In this document: positions 8,608 through 17,200 of the stretch, piece after piece
How the letters are laid out: every line of letters starts with the position of its first letter
Position numbering within the stretch: position 1 is the stretch's first letter
From: Nonomuraea candida
GTDB taxonomy: Bacteria; Actinomycetota; Actinomycetes; Streptosporangiales; Streptosporangiaceae
Direction: 5' to 3'
NCBI RefSeq assembly: GCF_000725485.1
Contig: NZ_JOAG01000026.1
Location: 62,001-126,000 of the forward strand
DNA: 64,000 bases
Translations under genes and position numbers: made by a program
Notes under the pieces: model-generated
What the model was told of the DNA's origin: nothing
The model's database searches: none
The model's input: the letters and a program-made list of their open reading frames with translations, nothing else

Positions 8608-11523
8608 GTGCGCGCCCTGACAGCCCTGCTGGTCGCCGTCCTGTCATGCCTCGTGACACCGGGGCTCCCGGCCCGCGCGGCGGCCGACCTCGTCTACGAC
8701 TTCGAGGACGGCACCACCCAGGGATGGGGGCCGCGCGGCGACGGCGTCTCCGTCACCGTTTCCGCCGAGGCGGCCCGTACCGGGACCGGGGGCCTGCTCA
8801 CCGCCGGCCGCACGGCCACCTGGCACGGCGCGTCCCTCCCCGCGCCCTTCGCCCGCGGCCTCGGCTACACGGTGACCGCCTACGCCCGGCTGGCCCCGGG
8901 GCAGGCGGCGAGCACGATCGCGATGACCGTGCAGCGCACCCCGGCCGGCGGCGAGACCACGTACGAGCGGGTCGCCGCCGCCACCGTCACCGACGGGGAG
9001 TGGGTGCGGCTGTCGGGCGGCTACCTGTTCACCACCGAGTCCACCGGCGTGCAGCTCTACGTGGAGAGCTCCGACGCCGCCGCCGGCTACCACCTCGACG
9101 ACATCGTCATCACGCCGCTCGGCGATCCCACGCGCGAGCCGATCACCAGCGACTTCGAGGACGGCACCGCCCAGGACTGGTCGCCGCGCGCCTCGGCGTC
9201 CCTCTCCGCCGGGACGGACGCGGCGCACGCCGGCACCCACGCCCTCGCCGTCACCGGCCGCTCCGCCTCCTGGGACGGGCCCGCCCGGAACGTGCTGGGC
9301 CGGATGGGCAAGGGCGACAAGTACGCCCTGTCGGCCTGGGTGCGGCTCGGCCCCGGCACCGCCTCCGGCCGGCTCGGCCTGTCGATCGAGCGCCGCACCG
9401 GCGGCACCCCCACCTACGAGCGCGTCGTGGCGCCGAAGGACGTGCCTGCGGGGGAGTGGGTGCGGCTCGCGGGGACGTACACGCTGGCGCACGACGTGGA
9501 CTTCCTCAGCCTCTACGTCGAGTCCGACGCCGGCACCTTCCCCTTCTACCTGGACGACTTCACGATGACGTACGTCCGGCCCAAGCCCATCCAGACCGAC
9601 CTCCCCTCGCTCAAGGACGAGGTGCCCTTCACCATGGGCTCGGCCTTCACCCGTGCCGGGACGTTCGGCGTGCACGGCGAACTGCTCGCCAAGCACTTCA
9701 ACGGGGTCACCCCCGGCAACGAGCTCAAATGGGACGCCACCGAGCCCAGGGAGGGCGAGTTCGCCTTCGCCGACGCCGACCACCTGGTCGGCTTCGCCAC
9801 CGGGCACGGCATGACCGTCCGCGGCCACACGCTCGCCTGGCACAGCCAGACCCCGGCCTGGGTGTTCGAGAACGCCACCAAGGAGGTGCTGCTGCAACGC
9901 CTGGAACGGCACGTGCGCACCGTCGTCACCCGCTACAAGGGCCGGATCGCCGTCTGGGACGTCGTCAACGAGGTCATCGACGAGAACCAGCCGGACGGGC
10001 TGCGCCGCTCCCCCTGGTACGAGATCGCCGGGCTCGACTTCATCCGCACCGCCTTCCGCGTCGCCCACGAGGCCGACCCGGACGCCAAGCTGTTCATCAA
10101 CGACTACAACACCGAGTTCCCGCGCAAGCGCGAAGCCCTCTACAGGCTGGTCGAGCGGCTCAGGAACGAGGGCGTGCCGATCCACGGCGTCGGCCACCAG
10201 CTCCACCTCAACATCGAGCACCCGCCCGCCTCCGAGGTCGAGGCCACCATCGAACGCTTCGCCCCGCTCGGCCTCGACCAGCACGTCACCGAGCTGGACG
10301 TGAGCGTCTACACCGACTTCGTCTCCACCTACGACACGATCCCGCCCGAGCTGCTGGTCCGGCAGGGCCACCGGTACAAGGAGCTGTTCGACGTCTTCCG
10401 GCGGCAGGCCGGGCGGCTGAGCTCGGTCACCGTGTGGGGCGGGTCGGACGACGTGAGCTGGCTGCGCTCCTGGCCGATCCCGCGGCTCAACGCGCCGCTG
10501 CTCTTCGACGACGACCTCCAGGCCAAGCCCGCGTACTGGGGTGTCGTGGACCCGTCCAGGCTGGAGCCCGCGCAGCGCAGGCTGGCGGCGCCCGCCGCGA
10601 CGATCCAGGTGGACGGCCGGCGGGACCTCGAATGGGACCTGCTGCCCGACGCGCCGATCGCGCGGGTCGGCGACGTGTCGGCCGGCTTCCAGGCCCGCAC
10701 GTCCCGCGCCGGCCTCTACCTGCTGGCCGAGGTGAACGACGCCACCTTCGCCAGGGACGACCGCGTCACCTTCACCGTGGACGGCCGCACGCGCACCGTC
10801 ACCCGCACCGCTCCCGGGGTCAGGCCCACCCCGGCCGGCTACCGCGTCGAGGCGCTGCTGCCCGGCGGCACGGACGTGACCGTGACCGTGCGCGACGGCG
10901 ACACGGAGATCACCTGGACGGGCGAGGTGACCGCCGCGCCCGCCGTCAAACGCGCCACCGCGCCGCGGCGGACGGCCCCCGTCCTGGACGGGGCGGTGGA
11001 CCGGGTGTGGGCCGGCGTGCCCGAGGTGCGCACCGGGACCTGGATCGAGGGCTCCTCCGGCGCGACCGCCAAGGTCCGCTCCCTCTGGCACGGCTCCACC
11101 CTGTACGTCCTGGCCCGCGTCACCGACCCGGAGCTGAGCGAGGAGTCGGCCGACCCCTGGGAACAGGACTCCGTCGAGATCTTCGTCGACCCCGAGAACG
11201 GCAAGACCAAGGGGTACGGCGACGAGGACGGCCAGTACCGCGTCAGCTTCTCCGGCCGCGTCACGGTCGGCGGCACCTTCGACGCGGGCGGGGTCAAGGA
11301 CAAGGTGCGCGCGGCGGCGCGGACGGCGCCGGGCGGGTACGTGGTGGAGGCGGCCATCGACCTGCCCACGGTCACGCTCGCCGCCGGGTCGCTGCTGGGC
11401 TTCGACATCCAGGTCAACGACGCGGCGGGCGGGGCCCGTACGGGGGCGGTGACCTGGAACGACGCCACGGGCCGCAGCTACCTGGACACCAGCCACTGGG
11501 GCGTGCTCCGCCTGACTCGCTAG
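8608..11523 (+). CDS. Secreted modular endo-1,4-beta-xylanase (GH10) with carbohydrate-binding modules
   Basis: The GTG at 8608 is preferred: GAGGAG ends 4 nt before it and it begins a signal peptide (VRALTALLVAVLSCLVTPGLP, cleavage near ARA-AD). The protein has 971 residues. Two CBM4/22-like beta-sandwich modules come first (YDFEDGTTQGWGPR and SDFEDGTAQDWSPR). A GH10 catalytic domain follows at about 330-650 with acid/base Glu in WDVVNEVIDEN and nucleophile Glu in HVTELDVSVY. Two CBM9-like modules end the protein, the last typical (VLDGAVDRVWAGVPE...WEQDSVEIFVDPENGK) and the first shorter. It cuts the xylan backbone outside the cell. It is divergent from the pectinase gene and convergent with the GT2 gene. 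Confidence 0.93.
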   Translation: MRALTALLVAVLSCLVTPGLPARAAADLVYDFEDGTTQGWGPRGDGVSVTVSAEAARTGTGGLLTAGRTATWHGASLPAPFARGLGYTVTAYARLAPGQAASTIAMTVQRTPAGGETTYERVAAATVTDGEWVRLSGGYLFTTESTGVQLYVESSDAAAGYHLDDIVITPLGDPTREPITSDFEDGTAQDWSPRASASLSAGTDAAHAGTHALAVTGRSASWDGPARNVLGRMGKGDKYALSAWVRLGPGTASGRLGLSIERRTGGTPTYERVVAPKDVPAGEWVRLAGTYTLAHDVDFLSLYVESDAGTFPFYLDDFTMTYVRPKPIQTDLPSLKDEVPFTMGSAFTRAGTFGVHGELLAKHFNGVTPGNELKWDATEPREGEFAFADADHLVGFATGHGMTVRGHTLAWHSQTPAWVFENATKEVLLQRLERHVRTVVTRYKGRIAVWDVVNEVIDENQPDGLRRSPWYEIAGLDFIRTAFRVAHEADPDAKLFINDYNTEFPRKREALYRLVERLRNEGVPIHGVGHQLHLNIEHPPASEVEATIERFAPLGLDQHVTELDVSVYTDFVSTYDTIPPELLVRQGHRYKELFDVFRRQAGRLSSVTVWGGSDDVSWLRSWPIPRLNAPLLFDDDLQAKPAYWGVVDPSRLEPAQRRLAAPAATIQVDGRRDLEWDLLPDAPIARVGDVSAGFQARTSRAGLYLLAEVNDATFARDDRVTFTVDGRTRTVTRTAPGVRPTPAGYRVEALLPGGTDVTVTVRDGDTEITWTGEVTAAPAVKRATAPRRTAPVLDGAVDRVWAGVPEVRTGTWIEGSSGATAKVRSLWHGSTLYVLARVTDPELSEESADPWEQDSVEIFVDPENGKTKGYGDEDGQYRVSFSGRVTVGGTFDAGGVKDKVRAAARTAPGGYVVEAAIDLPTVTLAAGSLLGFDIQVNDAAGGARTGAVTWNDATGRSYLDTSHWGVLRLTR

Positions 11524-11531
11524 CTCTTTCC

Positions 11532-11560
11532 CCGGGGTGGGCCGTGTTCGCCCACCCCGG
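11532..11560. terminator. Bidirectional terminator, 11-bp perfect stem
   Basis: CCGGGGTGGGC (11532-11542) and GCCCACCCCGG (11550-11560) enclose a 7-nt loop (CGTGTTC) between the convergent xylanase and glycosyltransferase genes. Confidence 0.75.
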
Positions 11561-11567
11561 CCCGGGG

Positions 11568-12452
11568 TCAGACGATCGGGGGGCGGCCGGCGCGGGTCAG
11601 GCGGAGCACCGTGCGCCACGACATCGGGCGGCGCCCGCCGTGGCCGCCCTTCAGGCCCTCGCGGAGGCCGGCGAACCAGACGGCGAGGTTGGCGCGGGAC
11701 CTGATCCTGGCGACGCTGAGCAGGGTCCAGGTGATCAGGTAGAGGGGGATCAGGGGCGCGGGCAGGCGGCGGTAGGCGAGCCAGACCCGGTTGCGGGCGA
11801 CGAGGCGGTAGTAGGCGGCGTGGCGGGCGGGGTCGGTGGCGGGGTGGTGGATGACGATGTTGGGCGCGTACCAGCCGGTGCGCCCGAGGTCCCACAACTT
11901 CCAGCTCAGGTCGATGCCCTCGTGGAAGAGGAAGAAGTGGCCGGGCCAGCCGCCGACCCGCTCGTAGTCGTGGCGGCGCACGAGCACCACGCCCTCGGCC
12001 ATGACGGTGATGGTGCCGGGACGGGTGGCGTCGCCGGCGCGCAGGCGCGGGACCCAGCGGCGCAGGGTGACGCCGGTGCGGGGGTCGGCGATGCGGGGCT
12101 GGACGTAGGCGGCCTCGGGGTGGCGCCGGGCCTCCGCGACGAGCCGGGCGAGCGTGTCGGGGGCGGACAGGACGGCGTCGTTGTCGAAGAAGAAGACGAA
12201 CTCGCCCGCGTCCTGGCCGCCCAGCGCGTCCGCGCCGACGTTGCGGCCCTGCGGGATGCCCTCGTTGACCGGGAGGGTCACCGTGCGGACGCCGGCGGGC
12301 ACGTGGTCGGGCTCGACGCCGTTGCCGACGATCACGACGCGCAGGTCGACGTCCCGCTGAGCGAGGACGCTGGCCATGGCCCGGGGGAACGCCTCCGGAC
12401 GGTCGTTCATGGTGAGGACCACCACGTCCACGGTGCTCTTCTGGCTGGACAT
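11568..12452 (-). CDS. GT2-family glycosyltransferase
   Basis: The start is the ATG at 12452 (GGAGAG 3 nt upstream; protein MSSQKSTVDVVVLTMNDR), giving 294 residues. It has the GT-A fold signature: a VDVVVLTMNDRPE opening, VVIVGNGVEPD, and the metal-binding DND in FVFFFDNDAVL. HEGIDLSWKLWDLG resembles the catalytic ED-containing region of rhamnosyl-type GT2 enzymes. A hydrophobic stretch near the C-terminus (LIPLYLITWTLLSVARI) may sit in the membrane. Likely role: adding a sugar to a surface polymer; donor and acceptor are unknown. It is a single gene divergent from GH43. Confidence 0.82.
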   Translation of the reverse strand: MSSQKSTVDVVVLTMNDRPEAFPRAMASVLAQRDVDLRVVIVGNGVEPDHVPAGVRTVTLPVNEGIPQGRNVGADALGGQDAGEFVFFFDNDAVLSAPDTLARLVAEARRHPEAAYVQPRIADPRTGVTLRRWVPRLRAGDATRPGTITVMAEGVVLVRRHDYERVGGWPGHFFLFHEGIDLSWKLWDLGRTGWYAPNIVIHHPATDPARHAAYYRLVARNRVWLAYRRLPAPLIPLYLITWTLLSVARIRSRANLAVWFAGLREGLKGGHGGRRPMSWRTVLRLTRAGRPPIV

Positions 12453-12723
12453 CAACTCTCCGGACGTGCGGCGCTCGGCATGGCGTGGCGGTGACACCTG
12501 CCGGTGGGGTGGACGAGAGGGCCAGGTCACCTGGTGTTCCCGCGCTCTTAACCCTGCCAACCCTAGCGATCGCACCGGGCTGACGTGCGCGGAATCGCGG
12601 GCGTGGCCCCGTCCGGCACCGGGATCGGCCGTGCGCCGTCCGTCCTGGTGGAGGGCCGCGGACGGGGGTGCGGGATCATGGGGGCGGCCTGGTCGTGGGC
12701 CGTCAGCTTCCTGTGGAGAATCG

Positions 12724-14244
12724 ATGATCCGTAACCCCGTCCTGCCCGGTTTCCACCCCGACCCGTCCATCCTGCGGGTCGGTGACGACTACTACCTCGC
12801 CACCTCCACCTTCGAGTGGTATCCGGGCGTGCGCGTGCACCACTCGCGGGACCTGGTCAACTGGCGTTCCCTGGGCGGCATCCTGAACGAGCGCAGGCTG
12901 CTCGACCTGTCGGGCGTGCCGGACTCGGGCGGGGTGTGGGCGCCCGACCTGACGTACGCGAACGGGCTGTTCCACCTGGTCTACAGCGTGATGGACCACT
13001 ACGCGCACGGCTACAAGGACGTCGCCAACTACCTGGTCACCGCGCCCGCCATCGAGGGCCCCTGGTCGGACCCGGTGCGGCTGCCGGGGCGCGGGTTCGA
13101 CGCCGCGCTCTTCCACGACGACGACGGCAGCTCGTACCTGCTGACCATGGTCTTCGACTCCCGCCCGGGGCGCGGGTTCGCCGGGATCGAGCTGCAGCCG
13201 CTGGCCCTGGACGCGCCGCCGCGCCTCATCCTGGAGAACCGCAACGTCACCGAGGGGCCGCACCTCTACCGGGTGGACGGCTGGTACTACCTGATGGTGG
13301 CCGAGGGCGGCACCGGCTACGAGCACCGCGTCAGCGTGCTGCGCTCGCGGTCGCTGGAGGGCCCGTACGAGGAGGACCCGGCCGGGCCGATGCTCACCTC
13401 CCGCCACGACCCGGGCCTGGAGCTGCAGAAGGCCGGGCACGGGTGCCTGGTGCGGACGCAGGGCGGCGAGTGGTACCTGGCCCATCTGGCCGCCCGGCCC
13501 CACGGGCCGCGCGGGCGGTGCGTGCTGGGCAGGGAGAGCGCCATCCAGAAGGTCGAGTGGGTGGACGGGTGGCCGCGCGTGGCCGGGGGAGTGCCGGCCG
13601 TCGAGGTGCCCGCGCCCGGCCTGCCGCCGCACCCCTGGCCGGACGCGGGGGACGACTGGAGCACGCTGCGCCGCCCGGCCTCGCCCGACTGGGTGAGCTT
13701 CGACGGCGACCGGGTGACGATCACCGGCGGGCAGTCACCGTACGGGCGGCGCGCCCCCAGCCTGGTCGCCCGCCGGGTGACGGGCAAGAGGTGCGCGTTC
13801 GCGGCGAACGTGACGTTCGAGCCGGTCACCGTGCACCAGTCGGCCGGGATCACCGCCTACTACAACTCGCGCAACTGGTACCACCTGGCGCTCACCACCG
13901 ACGGCCTCGTGCTGACCGGCAGCGATCGCGGCCACCGCACCGTGCACTTCACCGCAGGGGGCACCGCCCGCCGGCTGGGGCTGGAGTTCGACGGCCCGGT
14001 GCTGCGCTTCTCCTGCGACGGCGAGGTCGTGCCGGTGGAGCTGGACGCCACGATCCTGTCCGACGAGCACGCCGACGAGATCGTCGACGGGCTGGTGCGC
14101 TCCTTCGGCTTCACCGGCGCGTTCGTCGGGCTGTGGGTGCAGGACCTGGCCGGCGAGGGAGGCCGGGCCGTCTTCGAGGACATCACCTATCAGTCGGCGG
14201 ACGGGGCCGCGGGCGCCGTGGCGGCGGCGCAGGGCGGCGCGTAG
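12724..14244 (+). CDS. Intracellular GH43 beta-xylosidase / arabinofuranosidase
   Basis: A 506-residue protein starting at an ATG preceded by GGAGAA. The five-bladed GH43 propeller is clear: NPVLPGFHPDPSIL with the general base Asp, DYYLATSTFEWYPGV, VWAPDLTYANGLFHLVYS, FDAALFHDDDGSSYLL, and VTEGPHLYRVDGWYYLM with the acid Glu. The C-terminal ~190 residues form the beta-sandwich usual in XynB-type enzymes (ITAYYNSRNWYHLALT). It has no signal peptide, so it probably removes xylose from oligosaccharides imported after xylanase attack. Its last 55 bp overlap the 3' end of the convergent caspase gene. Confidence 0.9.
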   Translation: MIRNPVLPGFHPDPSILRVGDDYYLATSTFEWYPGVRVHHSRDLVNWRSLGGILNERRLLDLSGVPDSGGVWAPDLTYANGLFHLVYSVMDHYAHGYKDVANYLVTAPAIEGPWSDPVRLPGRGFDAALFHDDDGSSYLLTMVFDSRPGRGFAGIELQPLALDAPPRLILENRNVTEGPHLYRVDGWYYLMVAEGGTGYEHRVSVLRSRSLEGPYEEDPAGPMLTSRHDPGLELQKAGHGCLVRTQGGEWYLAHLAARPHGPRGRCVLGRESAIQKVEWVDGWPRVAGGVPAVEVPAPGLPPHPWPDAGDDWSTLRRPASPDWVSFDGDRVTITGGQSPYGRRAPSLVARRVTGKRCAFAANVTFEPVTVHQSAGITAYYNSRNWYHLALTTDGLVLTGSDRGHRTVHFTAGGTARRLGLEFDGPVLRFSCDGEVVPVELDATILSDEHADEIVDGLVRSFGFTGAFVGLWVQDLAGEGGRAVFEDITYQSADGAAGAVAAAQGGA

Positions 14245-17200
14245 GGGCGGCCGGGGACGTGCCGGGCCCACTCGGCCCGGGTGATCGGCGTCCCCGACGT
14301 CTCGCAGACGTTCGCGGTCGCCTGCTCCACGTTCAGGCCCCAGAGCTGGGCGCCGGCGCCGGACGCGGCGGCCAGCATGGTGCCGTCGGGGCCGAGCTCC
14401 ACGTCGGCGGCCGCGCTCCGGCCGCCGAGCACCGCCCACAGGGCGGGGCTGGACGGGGTGACGACGTTCCAGATCCGCACGGTCGTGTCCGCGGAGGAGG
14501 TGACGAGCGTGCGGCCGTCGGCGCCGAAGGCGAGCCCGGTCACGTCGGCGGAGTGCCCGGCCAGCTCCGACAGGCGCGTGGGGCGGGCGGTGTCGGCGAC
14601 GTTCCACAGCCGGACGGTCCCGTCGGACGACGCCGTGGCCAGCGTCCTGCCGTCGCGGCTGAAGCGCAGGTCGAGCACGCGGCCGGGATGGGCGGCGAAC
14701 GTGATCAGGCCGCGCGGCTCGGCCGGGGTGGAGATGTCCCAGAGCCGTACGGCGCCGGACCCCACGGCGGCGGCCATCAGCCGGCCGTCGGGCCGGAACG
14801 CGGCCACGCTCGCCTGCCCGTCGGCCGCGCCGGGCGCGGACACCCGGGTGGGACGGGCGGGCGTGGCGACGTTCCACACCATCCGCCTGCCGTCGCGGCC
14901 GGCCGTCAGGACCAGCTTGCCGTCCTGGCTGAACGTCGCGGACAGCACGTCGTCCGTGTGACCCGTCAGCGTGCCGAGCAGCTTCGGGGTCGCGGTCTCC
15001 GAGACGTCCCACAGCCTGGCCGTCTTGTCGGCCGAGGCCGTGACCAGGCGGCGGCCGTCGGCGCTGAACGCGGCGGCCAGGACCGGCCCGGTGTGACCGG
15101 ACAGCGTGGACTGCGGGGTGGCCACCGCCGGGTCGGAGACGTCCCAGAGCCGGACGGTCCGGTCGGCCGAGGCGGTGGCCAGCGTGCGGCCGTCCCCGGC
15201 CAGGGCCAGGCCGTTGACCTGCCCGGTGTGCCGGGCGAGCCGGGCGTAGGGGGAGGTGCGGGAGGCGTTGGAGACGTTCCACAGGCGGGCGACGCCGTCG
15301 GTGGCGGCGGTGGCGAGGTTCTGGCCGTCCGGGCTGAACGCCACTCCTGTCACCCCGTCGGGGAACCCGGCCAGCGTGGCGGTCCGCTCGGGCGCGCCCG
15401 GGTTCTCCACGCTCCACAGGCCGGCCGTGCCGTCGGCGGAGGCGCTGGCCAGCACCGCGCCGTCGGGGCTGAACGCCACGTCGTCGACCGGTCCGGAGTG
15501 GCCGCGCGCCGTGCCGACGAGCTTGGTGGCCGTGATGTCCCACAGCTGCACCGCGCCCGTGGCCGAGGAGGAGGCCAGGGAGGAGCCGTCCGGGGCGAAG
15601 GCCACGCTCCTGACCGCGCCCTCCGCCGAGGTCAGCGTCGCCAGGCGGGCCGGCTTGGCGGGTGTGCGCACGTCGAGGAGGTGGATGGCGCCGCCGGTGG
15701 TGGCCAGCGCCACCAGGCGGCCGTCCGGGCTGAAGGCGGCCCTGGTCACGTCGGAGTCCTGCTCCACGGCGGCGACCTGGGCGGGCCTGGCCGGGTCGGC
15801 GACGTTCCACAGCCGCATCGAGCCGTCCGTGGACGCGGTGGCCAGCACGTCGCCCTTCGGGCTGAACGACACCGAGCCGAGCTGCTCCGCGTGGCCCTTG
15901 AGGGTGGCCAGGGCGCGCGGCCCCGCGGTGTCGGAGACCTCCCACAGCCGGGCCGTGCCGTCGGCGGAGCCGGTCGCGAGGATCTTGCCGTTCGCGGTGA
16001 ACGCCGCCGCCAGCACCGGGCCGGTGTGACCCCTGACGACGCCGAGGGCCGCGGGGCGCAGCGGGTCGGCGACGTTCCACAGCCGGGCGGTGAAGTCGCC
16101 GGAGGCCGTGACGGCCACCCGGCCGTCGGCGCGGTACGCCACCCGCTCGACCGGCCCGGTGTGGCCGATCATCCGGGCGCCCACCGGGCGGGACAGCGAG
16201 CCGAGCAGCGCCCCGCGCGCCTCGGGGGTGGCCGACAGGCGGTAGGCGGTCAGGGCGAGCTGGGCGCCGAGCGAGGTGTCCCCGGCGGCGTTGGCGGCCG
16301 TGGCGAGCCGGCGCGACAGCGCCTCGTCGCGCTGCCTGGCCGCCTCGCCCGCCAGGCGGGCCGAGCCGCTGCTCTGGACGAGGGCCACGACGGCGCCGGC
16401 GGCGGCGGCGAGGAAGAGCACGGACAGGGAGGCGATGACGCCGCGGGTGATCGTCCGGCGCCGCGACCGCCTGCGCAGGGACGCGTCGAGGAACTCGCGC
16501 TCGACAGGGGTGATCCCCGGAGCGCTCTTCGAGGCGGCGGGCGGTGCGGTCACGGCGGCGTGCGCGGTGACGGGCGGTGCGGTCACGGCTGCCCGCGTGG
16601 TTGTGGCTGCCTGTGTGGTTGTGGCTGCCCGCGCGGTCGCGGGCAGTGCCGGCACGGCGGCCTGGGCGGTGGCGAGGCGGTCGTCGGTGTAGAGGTAGGA
16701 CGCGTTCTGGCCGTCGCGCTGCCACAGCTCCGCGTCCTCGGCCAGGCGGCGCCGTACGAGCAGCGCGGCCCGGGTGGTCTCGGCCCAGTTCGCGAGCCGG
16801 GGCCAGGCCCGGATGAGCGCGTCGTGGGCGAGCTCCGCCTCCTCGCCGTCCACGGTGACCAGCCGCGCCCGCGCGAACTCGGCCAGCACCTGCCCCTCGA
16901 CGGAGGCGGGGCCGGGGCTCAGCTCGGCGACCGGGACCCGCCGCCGCATGCCGCCGGCCCGCTCGTCCACGTGGACCAGCGGCACCAGCAGGGCCCGCGC
17001 CACCGGCTCGGAGGCGGCGCCCAGCCGGCGCAGCGTCTCCTCGCCGCTCAGCGCCACGGCCCGCGCCACGCCGCCGGCCGCGCGGTAGCCCGCCATGGTC
17101 AGCACCCCGCCCGTACGCCGCTGCCAGGTGGCCAGCAGCGCGTGCGAGAGCAGGGCGAGCAGGTCGTCGGAGCCCTCCAGGGCCCGCAGGTCGTCGAGGA

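Noticed and set aside
8508-12494. Long open frames on both strands over the xylanase gene (to 1328 codons)
   Set aside because: Arg/Pro-rich shadows; the xylanase frame has signal peptide, ribosome site and clear domains.
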